Positions 50,622 to 60,189 of a stretch of DNA of 62,874 nt are shown here, piece after piece. The position numbers were made by a program, and so were the translations under genes. Source of the stretch: Paraburkholderia elongata (GTDB lineage Bacteria > Pseudomonadota > Gammaproteobacteria > Burkholderiales > Burkholderiaceae); assembly GCF_013177735.1 (NCBI RefSeq), contig NZ_WOEZ01000002.1:1-62874 (forward strand), in the 5' to 3' direction. How positions within the stretch are numbered: the first letter of the stretch is position 1; each line of letters starts with the position of its first letter. The notes below the pieces were generated by a model. The model was not told the origin of the DNA and ran no database searches. It saw only the letters and a list, made by a program, of their open reading frames with translations.

Positions 50622-51650
50622 TCATTGGCTCGCGAGCTGGGCCTGGGTGTAGAAGCCGTCCTTGACGACCACATCAACATTGCTCTTGGTGAGCAACGTG
50701 GGTTGCAGGAGCACCGTGTCGACCTTCTTCTTGCCGTTGTCGTACTGAGAATTGAAGGCTGGCTTCTCGCCCTTCGCAAGCGCGACAGAAAGTTTCGCCG
50801 CTTCGCCTGCAATCAGTTTCAGCGGTTTGTACACGGTCATGGTCTGCGTGCCGGCGATCACGCGCTTCACTGCCGCAAGATCGGCATCCTGACCCGACAC
50901 CGGCACTTTGCCCGCCATGTGCTGTGCAGCAAGCGCCTGAATCGCGCCGCCCGCGGTGCCGTCGTTCGACGCGACGATTGCATCGATCTTGTTGTTGTTC
51001 GCTGTGAGTGCATCTTCAACGATGCGCAGCGCCGTCGACGCGCTCCACTCCGGCACCCACTGCTGACCGACGATCTTGATATCGCCCTTGTCTATCGCGG
51101 GCTTCAACACTTTTAGCTGGCCTTCACGCAGCATCTTTGCGTTGTTGTCGGTCGGCGCGCCGCCGAGCATGAAGTAGTTGCCCTTCGGTTGCGCGTTGTA
51201 GACACCTTGCGCTTGCAGTTCCCCGACCTTCTCGTTGTCGAACGAGATATAGGCGTCCACATCGGCGTCGAGAATCAGGCGGTCATACGAAACGACCTTG
51301 ATGCCCGCTTTCTTGGCTTCGGCGACCACATTGCCGAGCGTCTTCGAATTGAACGGCACGATCACGATCATGTCTACGCCGCGCGAGATCAGGTTTTCGA
51401 TTTGCGAAATCTGTCGCTCTTCGCTCGCATCGGCGGATTGCACCGATACTTTGGCGCCAAGTTTTTCTGCTGCTGCAACGAAATAGTCACGATCGCGCGA
51501 CCAGCGCTCGACACGCAGATCGTCGATACAGAAACCGATTTCTGGATGATCCTTGCTTGCATGCGCGAGCGGCGCCACAAGCGACAGGCTGGCGAGCATC
51601 GCTCCACACACGAGCGAACTCAGTACGGTACGACGCGTTGCGAATTTCAT
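50622..51650 (-). CDS. xylF: Xylose ABC transporter substrate-binding protein
   Basis: A 342-residue periplasmic sugar-binding protein. The signal peptide ends near LVAPLAHA. The mature part shows IGFCIDDLRVERWSRDRDYFVAAAEKLGAKV, SYDRLILDADVDAYISFDNEKVG and VPVSGQDADLAAVKRVIAGTQTMTVYKPL, close to E. coli XylF. It delivers xylose to the XylG/XylH pump and is encoded downstream of xylA. Confidence 0.94.
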   Translation of the reverse strand: MKFATRRTVLSSLVCGAMLASLSLVAPLAHASKDHPEIGFCIDDLRVERWSRDRDYFVAAAEKLGAKVSVQSADASEERQISQIENLISRGVDMIVIVPFNSKTLGNVVAEAKKAGIKVVSYDRLILDADVDAYISFDNEKVGELQAQGVYNAQPKGNYFMLGGAPTDNNAKMLREGQLKVLKPAIDKGDIKIVGQQWVPEWSASTALRIVEDALTANNNKIDAIVASNDGTAGGAIQALAAQHMAGKVPVSGQDADLAAVKRVIAGTQTMTVYKPLKLIAGEAAKLSVALAKGEKPAFNSQYDNGKKKVDTVLLQPTLLTKSNVDVVVKDGFYTQAQLASQ

Positions 51651-51747
51651 GTCTCACTCCTTGTTCTGATAGCCGGAATACCGGATTGGACGGTCTGTGC
51701 TGCGAGCTACAGAACCGGACAAGCGACAACCCAAAGCTTCTTTCATT

Positions 51748-51776
51748 CGCGCGGTCAACGTGGCCGCGCGATTTTT
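51748..51776 (+). terminator. Hairpin with T-run between xylA and xylF
   Basis: CGCGCGG (51748-51754) pairs with CCGCGCG (51764-51770) and is followed on the plus strand by ATTTTTT. On the minus strand, where the xyl genes are transcribed, the same hairpin lacks a T-tract and could stabilise or attenuate the xylA-xylF message. A plus-strand antisense transcript would terminate here. Confidence 0.5.
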
Positions 51777-51824
51777 TATGTCTTACTGCATGCCCTTTTT
51801 CGGGCGTTACTTCGTGACTGCCTT

Positions 51825-53147
51825 TTAGCGCCTGCTGTAAATCGCCTGATTCACAACGTTTTCCAACTGCTCCTGCCGACCGCTCGCGTGCTGCGGATTC
51901 AGGCCACGCGCCAAGGCATCCGTGGCCAGCGTCGAGAGCGAATAGTCGCCCTTGAGAATCTTGCGACCGAATTCCGACTCCCAGCCCGCATACCGTTGAC
52001 GCTTGAACTGTTCGAGCCGGTCGTTTTCGATCAGCGTCGCTGCACGTTCGACGGCGAGCGCCAGGTTATCGATGGCACCGATATGGCCGAAAAACAGATC
52101 TTCCGCGTCGACGCTCTGCCGCCGTACTTTTGCGTCGAAGTTCATGCCGCCGGTGGTGAAGCCGCCGTGCTTGAGAATTTCGTAGAAGGACAGCGTTAGT
52201 TCTTCGACGCTGTTTGGAAACTGGTCCGTATCCCAGCCGTTTTGCTGATCTCCGCGATTCGCGTCGACGCTGCCGAAAATACCCAGCGCATAAGCCGTGG
52301 CGATCTCGTGATGAAACGAATGGCCAGCAAGCGTCGCGTGATTGGCCTCGATGTTCACGCGAATCTCTTTCTCCAGCCCGTATTGCAGCAGGAAGCCGTG
52401 GACGGCCGCCACGTCGTAGTCGTATTGATGCTTGGTCGGCTCCTGCGGCTTCGGCTCGATCAACAATGCGCCTTTGAAGCCGATCTTGTGCTTGTGTTCG
52501 ACCACCATGTGCAGGAAACGGGCAAGCTGATCGCGTTCGCGCGCGAGGTCGGTATTGAGCAGCGTATCGTAGCCCTCGCGGCCGCCCCACAACACATAGT
52601 TTTCGCCGCCGAGCCGTTGCGTCGCATCGAGTGCGTGGCGAACCTGCGTTGCTGCAAACGCGAAAATCTCAGGATCTGGACTGGTCGCAGCGCCCGCTGC
52701 GTAACGCGGATGCGAGAAAAGATTAGCCGTGCCCCACAGCAGTTTGATGCCCGTGTCCTGCTGCTTGCGGGCGAGATAGTCGGCGATACGCGTGAAGTTC
52801 TCGCTATAAGCCTTCAGGCTGTCGCCTTCCGGCGCGACGTCGGTATCGTGAAATGTGTAATACGGCGTGCCGAGCTTCGAGAAAAACTCGAATGCCGAAT
52901 CGGCTTTTTGCTGCGCTCGCTCCATCGCGTCGCCGGCTTGCTGCCAGGGACGCCGAAACGTCCCCTGCCCGAAGATGTCGACGCCCGGCCACACGAACGT
53001 ATGCCAGTAGCACACGGCGATACGCAGATGTTCCTCGAGTGTCTTGCCGAGCACGAGTTTGCTCTTGTCGTAATGACGATACGCAAGCGGGTTATCCGAT
53101 TGCGGGCCTTCGTAGCGGATCTCGGGAATGTGTTCAAAGTAGGACAT
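51825..53147 (-). CDS. xylA: Xylose isomerase
   Basis: Converts D-xylose to D-xylulose in the cytosol. From the ATG at 53147 (GGAG upstream) it has 440 residues, the standard size of class II enzymes; the longer frame from 53207 is rejected. Signature segments: [17 protein letters not shown], the catalytic His in [32 protein letters not shown] with metal-binding Glu, and [18 protein letters not shown]. No xylB kinase is adjacent in the window. Confidence 0.97.
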   Translation of the reverse strand: MSYFEHIPEIRYEGPQSDNPLAYRHYDKSKLVLGKTLEEHLRIAVCYWHTFVWPGVDIFGQGTFRRPWQQAGDAMERAQQKADSAFEFFSKLGTPYYTFHDTDVAPEGDSLKAYSENFTRIADYLARKQQDTGIKLLWGTANLFSHPRYAAGAATSPDPEIFAFAATQVRHALDATQRLGGENYVLWGGREGYDTLLNTDLARERDQLARFLHMVVEHKHKIGFKGALLIEPKPQEPTKHQYDYDVAAVHGFLLQYGLEKEIRVNIEANHATLAGHSFHHEIATAYALGIFGSVDANRGDQQNGWDTDQFPNSVEELTLSFYEILKHGGFTTGGMNFDAKVRRQSVDAEDLFFGHIGAIDNLALAVERAATLIENDRLEQFKRQRYAGWESEFGRKILKGDYSLSTLATDALARGLNPQHASGRQEQLENVVNQAIYSRR

Positions 53148-53381
53148 CAGCGTCTCCGGTTTTATGCTGCACTGCAACCCGTGCGACATCGCCGCGCCGG
53201 TTGACAAGGTGACGCCATGCTGCCGCTTGCAAGATGCATCGGCAATTGCGAAATTGCGCAGCGTGCTTAACGTTTCTTACTGCCCACGCGTTTGTTTCAC
53301 ACCAGCGCGATCTTCGCGGCCTAGAATAACCAGACGCTTAAAAACGGTGCCACCTTCTGAGCGCACCCAACCGCAACCATC

Positions 53382-53478
53382 TTGCATGGGACCAGAGTAA
53401 GTGCTTTGCATGGGATCAGAGTAGCGCGCTGAAGCGCGAACTCTGATCGACAGCTAAAGCGCCAACTCTGGCCGACAG
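53382..53478. repeat. Cluster of direct and inverted CAGAGT repeats between xylA and xylR
   Basis: TTGCATGGGACCAGAGT (53382-53398) is repeated with one change at 53406-53422, period 24 bp. AACTCTGATCGACAG (53439-53453) is repeated as AACTCTGGCCGACAG (53464-53478), period 25 bp. GATCAGAGT and ACTCTGATC (53414-53422, 53440-53448) form a perfect inverted pair around GCGCGCTGAAGCGCG. The block ends 48 bp before the xylR start and may be a regulator array or a mobile repeat. Confidence 0.7.
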
Positions 53479-53526
53479 GAGACGAAGGCGCTGCGAGTCC
53501 TGCCGGTCCGCACGCCACCCACTGCC

Positions 53527-54744
53527 ATGACCCGTCCGCAAACACCACAGACGACCCACCGGATCGCGCTGCTGTTCAACGCGAACAAGGTCTACGACCG
53601 CGAGATCATCACCGGTATCGGCAATTACCTGCTGTCGACGCGCGTGGCGTGGGATCTCTTCCTTGAAGAAGATTTCCGCTGCCGGCTGACGGGTATCGAG
53701 CGCTTCGACGGCGACGGCATCATCGCGGATTTCGACGATCCCGCTGTGGGCGAAGCGCTGCGCGATTGTCCGTTGCCGGTGGTCGCGGTCGGTTCATCGT
53801 TTGAAGATCCGGCGCACTACCCCCCGGACTTACCCTATATCGCAACCGATAACGCCAAGCTCGTTTCGCTCGCGTATACGCATTTGATCGGCGCGGGTCT
53901 CGAACACTTCGCGTTGTATAGCCTTCCGCAAGCGCAGGAGAATCGCTGGGCGCAGCAACGTGAGTTGGCATTCGCTCACCTGCGCAGCGCGGACGGCCAC
54001 AGTGCCGAGCAGATCGGCACCGAGATTTATCGCGGCCTGTCGACCAGCGCGCCATCGTGGAATCAGGCCATCGAGCAGCTCACCGCCTGGCTGAGCCAAC
54101 TGCCGAAGCCGGTCGGCATCATCGCCGTCACCGACGCTCGCGCGCGGCATCTGCTGCAGGCCTGTTTGATCGCGGGTATTCCCGTTCCCGAAGAAGTAGC
54201 GATCATCGGCATCGACAACGATCCGCTGACGCGTACCTTGACCCGCATTCCGCTTTCCTCCGTGATTCAAGGCACCGAAGAAATGGGCCGCACAGCTGCT
54301 CACTTGCTCCATCAGATGCTGCACGGTGCGCGTTTCCCAGGGCGCCGCATTCTCGTGCCACCGGTCGGCATCAATGTGCTCGAATCGACTAAACACCAAC
54401 CGCTCGCGAGTCCGTATGTGATGCGCGCGCGGCATTTCATCCGGCAGTACGCCTGCCAGGGCATTCGCACCGAACAGGTTGCCGATTACGTGGGCGTGTC
54501 GAGATCGTCGCTCGAAGAGTACTTCCGGCGCGAACGGCAGTGCACCGTGCATCAGGAAATCCTGCGCTACAAGCTCGACGTCGCCAAAGCGCTGCTTGCC
54601 AAGCGCGATGCGTCGAGCGCGGAGGTGGCGATCCGTTGCGGCTTCACGTCGTTGCAATACATGTACGCGGTGTTTCGCCGTGAACTCGGCTGTACGCCGC
54701 GCGAATACCAGGAACGTGCGAATTCGACAGCAACGCCTGGCTGA
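53527..54744 (+). CDS. xylR: XylR-type xylose regulator (AraC family)
   Basis: A 405-residue regulator. Residues about 12-285 form a LacI/periplasmic-binding-type sugar-sensing domain (RIALLFNANKVYDREIITGIGNYL; EEVAIIGIDNDPLTRTLTRIPLSSV). Residues about 295-400 form an AraC DNA-binding domain with two HTHs (VADYVGVSRSSLEEYFRRER; VAIRCGFTSLQYMYAVFRRELGCTPREY). This is the domain order of E. coli XylR, which activates xyl operons with xylose. Divergent from xylA; no good ribosome-binding site is visible before the ATG. Confidence 0.93.
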   Translation: MTRPQTPQTTHRIALLFNANKVYDREIITGIGNYLLSTRVAWDLFLEEDFRCRLTGIERFDGDGIIADFDDPAVGEALRDCPLPVVAVGSSFEDPAHYPPDLPYIATDNAKLVSLAYTHLIGAGLEHFALYSLPQAQENRWAQQRELAFAHLRSADGHSAEQIGTEIYRGLSTSAPSWNQAIEQLTAWLSQLPKPVGIIAVTDARARHLLQACLIAGIPVPEEVAIIGIDNDPLTRTLTRIPLSSVIQGTEEMGRTAAHLLHQMLHGARFPGRRILVPPVGINVLESTKHQPLASPYVMRARHFIRQYACQGIRTEQVADYVGVSRSSLEEYFRRERQCTVHQEILRYKLDVAKALLAKRDASSAEVAIRCGFTSLQYMYAVFRRELGCTPREYQERANSTATPG

Positions 54745-54777
54745 GCATGCCTTTCATCTTTTATCTCCACCGACGAC

Positions 54778-55863
54778 ATGATCAGCATTGCACCTCTTTC
54801 TTCTGAGCCATGGGGCACGCTGCCCGGCGGCGATCGTGTGCGGCTCTTCACGCTGCGCAATGCACACGGCATGAAAGTCGCCATTAGCGACCTAGGCGCG
54901 ACGCTGGTCTCGTGGCATGCGCCGGACCGCGCGGGTCGGCTCGGCGACATTCTGCTCGGCCACGACACGCCCGCTGAATACGTTGCGGCCACCACCTACA
55001 TGGGCGGACTGATCGGCCGGTGGGCGAACCGCATTGCCGGTGCGCGCTTCACGCTCGACGGTATCGAGTACACGCTCGATCGCAACGAAGGCGCGAATCT
55101 GCTGCATGGCGGCACGCAGGGTTTTCATCGCACACTGTGGGACGTGAGCGAGGATAGCGGCGCGCTGGTCATGCGCCTGGAATCGCCCGAAGGCGACGCC
55201 GGCTTTCCGGGCAATGTCACAGTGCAAGTGCGTTACACGCTCGACGACGACGGCACCTTGACGATCGCCTATGAAGCCATGACGGACGCAGCGACGCCAC
55301 TCAATCTGACGAGCCATCCCTACTTCAACCTGACGGGTCGGCGAGGTGCCGACATTCGCGGCCATGTGTTATCGATCGATGCCGACCGGTTTTTCGAAGT
55401 CGATGCAGCAATGATTCCTTGCGAGCTTGCCGAAGTAGCCGGCAATGCATTCGACTTCCGGCAGAGCGCGCCGATCGGCGCACGGCTCGATTGGCCGCAT
55501 GCGCAGCTTGCGAGGGCCGGCGGCTTCGATCACTGCTATGTGCTGCGTGACGCGCCTGATGCCACCATCGCCGGGCGCGAGCCGCAGGTACGCCAGGTTG
55601 CATGCGCATATGATCCCGGCAGCGGACGCGAACTGACCGTGTCGACTGATCAGCGCGGCTTGCAGTTCTACACCGGCAATTCGCTGAATGGCGACACGGG
55701 GCGCGGCGGCATCGCATACCAGCCGCACGCCGGGCTGTGTCTGGAAGCGGGCTGCTTCCCGAACGAAGTCAATATGGCTGAGCAGGAGCAGGTTATCGTG
55801 CGGCCTAGCCGCGCATACCGGCAGGTGACGGCGTATCGAGTCGGCGTACGTTCTGGAGTCTGA
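54778..55863 (+). CDS. galM: Aldose 1-epimerase (mutarotase)
   Basis: A 361-residue galactose-mutarotase-type enzyme that interconverts sugar anomers. Key parts: TYMGGLIGRWANRIAGARF, NLLHGG with a conserved His, the catalytic His in NLTSHPYFNLTGR, GGFDHCYVL, and the catalytic Glu in LCLEAGCFPNEVN. It starts 33 bp after xylR and is probably co-transcribed, supplying the right xylose anomer to the isomerase. Confidence 0.93.
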   Translation: MISIAPLSSEPWGTLPGGDRVRLFTLRNAHGMKVAISDLGATLVSWHAPDRAGRLGDILLGHDTPAEYVAATTYMGGLIGRWANRIAGARFTLDGIEYTLDRNEGANLLHGGTQGFHRTLWDVSEDSGALVMRLESPEGDAGFPGNVTVQVRYTLDDDGTLTIAYEAMTDAATPLNLTSHPYFNLTGRRGADIRGHVLSIDADRFFEVDAAMIPCELAEVAGNAFDFRQSAPIGARLDWPHAQLARAGGFDHCYVLRDAPDATIAGREPQVRQVACAYDPGSGRELTVSTDQRGLQFYTGNSLNGDTGRGGIAYQPHAGLCLEAGCFPNEVNMAEQEQVIVRPSRAYRQVTAYRVGVRSGV

Positions 55864-56037
55864 AGCAATTTTTCATGGCTTACGAAGAGCATTACATATT
55901 GCCGACTTATCATTTGCTGCAAGACTGAATTACCGGTTTAGGGGTTTGCCCTAGATCACCCACTTCCTAGAATCCCTCCATAGGTCGCCGAACCCATGTT
56001 GCGGCGCCGGTTAAGACAATTCCCGGAGGGAAGCATC

Positions 56038-56349
56038 ATGAAATCGTTGATCAAAGCAGTCGCACTGGTCGTTGTTCTCGCAGCCCCGGTGGCTTCGTTC
56101 GCACAGTCGGAGCAACCGCTGACCCGTGCGGAGGTCAAGGCGCAACTGATTCAGATTGAACAGGCCGGCTACAACCCCGCTGTGGCAACTGACTCCACCT
56201 ACCCCGCTGACATTCAGACAGCCGAAGCGCGCGTAGCCGCACAGCATGACACCACTGGCTATGGTTCTTCGGCAAACGGATCGTCGCAAACCGGCACGAT
56301 CGCACCCGCTGCGCCCGCGGTTCAGCCCGAGCCGATGGGCGGTCAGTAA
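56038..56349 (+). CDS. DUF4148 exported protein
   Basis: A 103-residue Burkholderia-type DUF4148 protein. The start at 56038 follows GGAGGGA with ideal spacing and gives a signal peptide (IKAVALVVVLAAPVASFAQ). The conserved LTRAEVKAQLIQIEQAGYNPA motif is complete. The tail is low-complexity Ser/Gly/Ala/Pro. The function is unknown. Confidence 0.9.
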   Translation: MKSLIKAVALVVVLAAPVASFAQSEQPLTRAEVKAQLIQIEQAGYNPAVATDSTYPADIQTAEARVAAQHDTTGYGSSANGSSQTGTIAPAAPAVQPEPMGGQ

Positions 56350-57101
56350 AACGCCAACGTTGTCTGTCGTTGCGTAGTTCGATGCGAGCTATGCTTGTTG
56401 AAGCATGCGCTCGCATGAACGCGTTCCACTGTGCATAACGATGACAGCACAGTGTCAGAAAATCCTTTGACGAAAATAATGTCTCATATATCCTAGGGCG
56501 GCAGTTTGGTGGTTCTCGCAGCACGGTCGATCTGCATCAGCGAGGACTTCTACTCAACGTCGCTTCGGGTTCCATCGTGAAAGTCCGTGGTCCATTGGTG
56601 AGATATCAGCCTGGTCGGGAAAGAACTTTCCTGTCCGGCTGTTCGAACGCTCATCAGGGGAGCAACTGCGCTTCGCCATCCCGCCCCCTGTCCATCGATA
56701 CCGTGTTGTCGCGGCGCTCTGTCCGCCGACACAACGTCATTGCAGCCCCTGCCGCCATTGGGGTGCGAACTGACGAAATCGCGTCGCTTCTGCCTTAGTC
56801 CCCTTCTCTTTTCGCGAGCCAGTGTTGCATGCGTTTGGGCCGCTTATTTAGCGGTCGAACGTCTGCAGTGCGTTTGTCTGTCCGTGCTTTGCAAGTTGTC
56901 TTGCTAGCGTTGGCCGGCTTATAGCGCTCGCCTATCTACGTCCCTATTAGCTCTGCTGTGCGCTTGCGCTGCGGCAGGCGGCGTCGCGTCCCTTACTCGT
57001 CCGCATTCGTGCCGGACATACGGACGTGCGGGTCGTCACGCTCGTGCATCTGCACCTGCGCTGCGGCGAAAACTAAAGATCGAAACCAAGGAGATAGTTG
57101 A
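56350..57101. other. 750-bp gene-free region upstream of potF
   Basis: No coding frame here looks real: frames at 56550-56798 have shadow-like composition and no ribosome-binding site. The potF ribosome-binding site (AAGGAGATAG) is at about 57088-57097. A T-rich tract of CTG/TTG-like codons near 56870-56960 could be decayed coding DNA. A long untranslated leader or small RNA is possible but not demonstrable. Confidence 0.35.
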
Positions 57102-58220
57102 ATGAAGATCCGTCATGCCAAGCTTGTCTCGCTCACCGGCACGATGCTGTGCTCGCTGACCGCTTTATCCCCAATGAACGCTGCACGCGCAGCGGACACG
57201 ACGATCAACGTCTACAACTGGTCGGATTACATCGCCAAGGACACAATTGCAGGCTTCGAAAAGCAATCCGGCATCACGGTGAAATACGACAGTTACGATA
57301 GCGACGACACACTGCAGGCGAAACTGCTTGCAGGCAGCTCCGGGTATGACATCGTTGTGCCCACATCGAGTTATATGGCGCGCCAGATCGAAGCCGGCGT
57401 GTATCAGAAGATCGACAAATCGAAGATGCCGAATCTCGCGAACCTCGATCCGGGATTGATGAAGCTGATTGCCGATGCGGACCCCGGCAATCAATATGGC
57501 GTGCCCTGGGCTTGGGGCACCGATGGTATCGGCTATAACGTTCAGGCCGTGAAAAAAGCACTCGGCGCCGATGCGCCGGTTGATAACTGGTCGCTGTTGT
57601 TCGACCCGGCGAATCTTTCGAAGCTAAAAAGCTGCGGCGTGTCTTTCCTCGACGCGGCTGCGGATGTTTTCCCGGCCGTGCTTCAGTACATGCATAAGGA
57701 CCCGAACAGCACCAATCCCGGCGACTACCAGGCCGCGTACGAAGTACTGAAGAAAGTGCAGCCGTATATCACGCAGTTCAATTCGTCCGGCTACATCAAC
57801 GATCTGGCGAACAACGATATCTGTGTGGCGTTAGGTTATTCGGGCGATGTGGGGATTGCGCGGCGACGGTCGTCAGAAGCGAAGCGTTCGTATGAGGTGC
57901 GGTTCTCGAACATCAAGGACGCGGGCCTGGTCTGGATGGACGTGATGGTGATTCCGAAAGATGCCCCGCATCCGGAAGCGGCGATGAAGTGGATGAACTA
58001 CATCGAAGATCCGAAGGTGAGCGCGGCGATTACTAACGAAGTTTTCTATCCGACTGCGAATCGGGCTGCGAGGCAGTTTGTGACGCCGGTGATCGAGCAG
58101 GATGCAAATGTGTATCCGCCAGAGGCTGTGCTGAACAAGATGACTTTGATGCGGCCGCAGCCCGCGCCAATCATGCGACTTGAGAACCGGCTGTGGGCGC
58201 AGTTGAAGTCAGGGAGTTGA
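57102..58220 (+). CDS. potF: Polyamine ABC transporter substrate-binding protein (PotF-like)
   Basis: A 372-residue periplasmic binding protein. The signal peptide ends near NAARA, then TINVYNWSDYIAKDTIAGFEKQSGITVKYDSYDSDD, the PotF/PotD opening with the Trp-Ser-Asp polyamine contacts. PWAWGTDGIGYN and LGYSGDVGIA are further ligand-site segments. It binds putrescine or spermidine. The permease and ATPase genes are not adjacent in the window, so it works with a transporter encoded elsewhere or is orphan. Confidence 0.92.
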   Translation: MKIRHAKLVSLTGTMLCSLTALSPMNAARAADTTINVYNWSDYIAKDTIAGFEKQSGITVKYDSYDSDDTLQAKLLAGSSGYDIVVPTSSYMARQIEAGVYQKIDKSKMPNLANLDPGLMKLIADADPGNQYGVPWAWGTDGIGYNVQAVKKALGADAPVDNWSLLFDPANLSKLKSCGVSFLDAAADVFPAVLQYMHKDPNSTNPGDYQAAYEVLKKVQPYITQFNSSGYINDLANNDICVALGYSGDVGIARRRSSEAKRSYEVRFSNIKDAGLVWMDVMVIPKDAPHPEAAMKWMNYIEDPKVSAAITNEVFYPTANRAARQFVTPVIEQDANVYPPEAVLNKMTLMRPQPAPIMRLENRLWAQLKSGS

Positions 58221-58368
58221 GGGTTGGTTGTTGTGGTGTGCTTTGGTGTGCTTTGGTGACCTTTCGTGATGTTAGGTGACTCCTTTTGAGCGTAGCGCAT
58301 GCAGTGGGTGTGTGCGCTACGCACTTTTTGAAGCTTTGATCTTTAACTCTGTTTGCATTCGAGACATT

Positions 58369-58731
58369 ATGAGCATTTTGAATATCGTAGATTTTGCGCA
58401 GCCTGCTAAGGAAAGTGTTGAGTACATGCCGAAGGCGGAAGCGGTGCTTTCCGGCAATCCTTCGCAGGTTGTTCACACGCATTTTGCTAGTCCGTGTGGG
58501 CAGCTTGCGGCTGGGGTTTGGGAGGGAGCTTGCGGTCAGTGGACGGTGAACTTCACCGAGAGTGAGTATTGCGAGATTCTTGAGGGCGTGTCGGTGATTC
58601 GGGATGCGGATGGGACAAGTAAGACTGTGCGGGCTGGCGATCGGTTTTTGATTCCTGCGGGGTTTAAGGGGACGTGGGAAGTTGTAGAGCCGTGTAAGAA
58701 GGTTTTTGTTTCGGTGGAGTTTAAGGGGTAG
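58369..58731 (+). CDS. Cupin-domain protein (DUF861/ureidoglycine-type)
   Basis: A 120-residue single cupin. The start at 58369 (MSILNIVDFAQP) is favoured over upstream codons. The core shows GVWEGACGQWTVNFTESEYCEILEGVSVIRDADG and a C-terminal AGDRFLIPAGFKGTWEVVEPCKKVFVSVEF, the small (S)-ureidoglycine-aminohydrolase-like cupin pattern. It follows potF by about 150 bp. The ligand is unknown. Confidence 0.85.
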   Translation: MSILNIVDFAQPAKESVEYMPKAEAVLSGNPSQVVHTHFASPCGQLAAGVWEGACGQWTVNFTESEYCEILEGVSVIRDADGTSKTVRAGDRFLIPAGFKGTWEVVEPCKKVFVSVEFKG

Positions 58732-58843
58732 GTTGCGGGGGCGGAGCTGTTGTGTGTTTTCAGTGGCGGTGATGTCGTAGGTGGGGAAAGAGGCGCGAGC
58801 TATTAACCGCGCCCCCAGAAGTGCGGACAGGTGTCCAACTTAA

Positions 58844-59098
58844 CAGACCATAGCGCTTGCGCATCGCCTCTACGACAGCGTGACACACCTGGCGTCGTTC
58901 GACCGCCCTGTTTTCGTCGTAGTTGCGCAAAGCGACAGCATCGTCCCCGCGCGCTTCGGCGACGCGCTCTACCACGCGCTGGCCAATCCGAAACAATTGA
59001 TGGTCGTGAAGGCGGCTGAACATAACGACTGGATTGGGCACGTCGACGATGCCTGGTGGCAGGAGGCGATCGGCTTCCTGTTCGCACCTTCCCATTGA
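58844..59098 (+). pseudogene. C-terminal remnant of an alpha/beta hydrolase
   Basis: In one frame from 58844 the text LAHRLYDSVTHLASFDRPVF, then VVVAQSDSIVPARFGDALYHALANP, then VVKAAEHNDWIGHVDDAWWQEAIGFL matches the last third of an alpha/beta hydrolase. It carries the acid (SDSIVP) and His (AEHNDW) of the triad. The nucleophile half is absent and a stop codon lies just upstream at 58841, so this is a truncated remnant. Confidence 0.75.
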
Positions 59099-59324
59099 AA
59101 TATGAAATCCCTCCATTGGAAGCGAGTGCCATTTTTCAGGTTCAAACGGTCACGCGAACGTCTTGCTGATTTCGCGGATGAACGTCTGGAACTGCCCGGT
59201 GCCTGCCTTTGGCGACAGCGATCCGCCGTGGTTGACGTCGCCGAAGGCACATTGGTCGAAAAAACCGTCGCGAACCGTTGCCGATAGTCGTCGCGGCTGC
59301 CGTGCAGAAAACGTCATCTCGCAC

Positions 59325-59531
59325 TTACTGGAGCGTGATTTCGCCATCAAACTCCACTTTCAGCTTGAACCCTGCAGCTTCCAGCGTCACTTTTGCGGGA
59401 AACGATTCTGTGCCTGCGATGGTGCCGTCAGCAAGGGCCTTGGCTACCGCGTGCTCGATCTCGCGCTGCGAATTGACGCCAACCATTTTTAAGAACTTGC
59501 GTATGCTGAGGTTGAAGATTTCTTCATTCAT
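59325..59531 (-). CDS. Small DUF6494-like protein
   Basis: A 68-residue protein, start at 59531 with GGGAG upstream. The text EEIFNLSIRKFLKMVGVNSQREIEHAVAKALADGTIAG and a C-terminal KVTLEAAGFKLKVEFDGEI strand pair match the short family I know as DUF6494. The function is unknown; it sits among gene fragments yet is itself intact. Confidence 0.75.
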   Translation of the reverse strand: MNEEIFNLSIRKFLKMVGVNSQREIEHAVAKALADGTIAGTESFPAKVTLEAAGFKLKVEFDGEITLQ

Positions 59532-59605
59532 TGACGTCTCCCATTTTCCGATGGAGGAGAGATTCCCGACAGTGAAGTTAAGCCCGGCCGGCTGGCATCC
59601 ACATG

Positions 59606-59720
59606 CTATCGAGAGCAACTGCCCCCGGTGACGATGGCGACGATCTTGTCGCCGCCGAGGGTGGTGAGTTCGACTTTCGCATTCACTGCGCCATCGGCGA
59701 GGGGTGTGATCTTGCCGCCA
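59606..59720 (-). pseudogene. TOBE/Mop-domain fragment
   Basis: On the minus strand from about 59720 the frame reads GGKITPLADGAVNAKVELTTL then GGDKIVAIVTGGS and stops at 59606. This is the core of a molybdate-binding TOBE/Mop domain. The remaining part of the protein is missing on both sides. Confidence 0.65.
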
Positions 59721-59742
59721 CGTTACGCGGTTGCTACGCGGC

Positions 59743-59967
59743 CTAAGTTAGTTCAAAAGGTGAGCGCGGCAGGGGTTCACCATCCACGAATGCAGTCGCG
59801 CTGCGCACGGCAAACGCGAAAGCGCATTCCTGACTCGCGAACTCTCCGAGATTCCCGAGTGAAGTAGCTTCACCGTCTTCCGCCAAGATCGATGCACGCG
59901 CTACAAAGGTTTTGCCATGCTTCGTGACACAGGGCTGAATTGCTGCGCCGTGGTGATATAGAACCAT
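59743..59967 (-). CDS. Small hypothetical protein
   Basis: A 74-residue protein, start at 59967 with GAGGAG upstream. It reads VLYHHGAAIQPCVTKHGKTFVARASI, then LGNLGEFASQECAFAFAVRSATAFVDGEPL. It resembles short orphan proteins common in Burkholderia accessory regions, but I cannot name a family. Good ribosome-binding site and amphipathic strands support it as coding. Confidence 0.6.
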   Translation of the reverse strand: MVLYHHGAAIQPCVTKHGKTFVARASILAEDGEATSLGNLGEFASQECAFAFAVRSATAFVDGEPLPRSPFELT

Positions 59968-60153
59968 CGCAACTCCTCTCATTGATGTTCGCGGAATCGG
60001 CGATGGCATTTTAATGTTCCATTTTCGTCAAGGGAAAAACGTTACCTTTCCTCGCAGGACGCATAAATAATACATAAGGGCCAAATGGTTTGGCGGGGAA
60101 TAATTTTTAGCCCGTTTGCGAAAGGGGTTCTGATGGCCAGCCGATTACCACGT

Positions 60154-60183
60154 GCCCCGCCAAGAAATTGCGCGGGGCTTTTT
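60154..60183 (+). terminator. Rho-independent terminator
   Basis: GCCCCGC (60154-60160) pairs with GCGGGGC (60172-60178) and is followed by TTTTT. It is a good plus-strand terminator, yet no plus-strand gene precedes it within 1 kb. The AT-rich stretch at 60055-60085 could be the promoter of a roughly 100-nt small RNA ending here. Confidence 0.7.
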
Positions 60184-60189
60184 CAATGC

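Noticed and set aside
59150..59350. Minus-strand frame ending GQFQTFIREISKTFA
   Set aside because: The last 40 residues look protein-like and may be another gene remnant, but no family could be named and no start signal is present.
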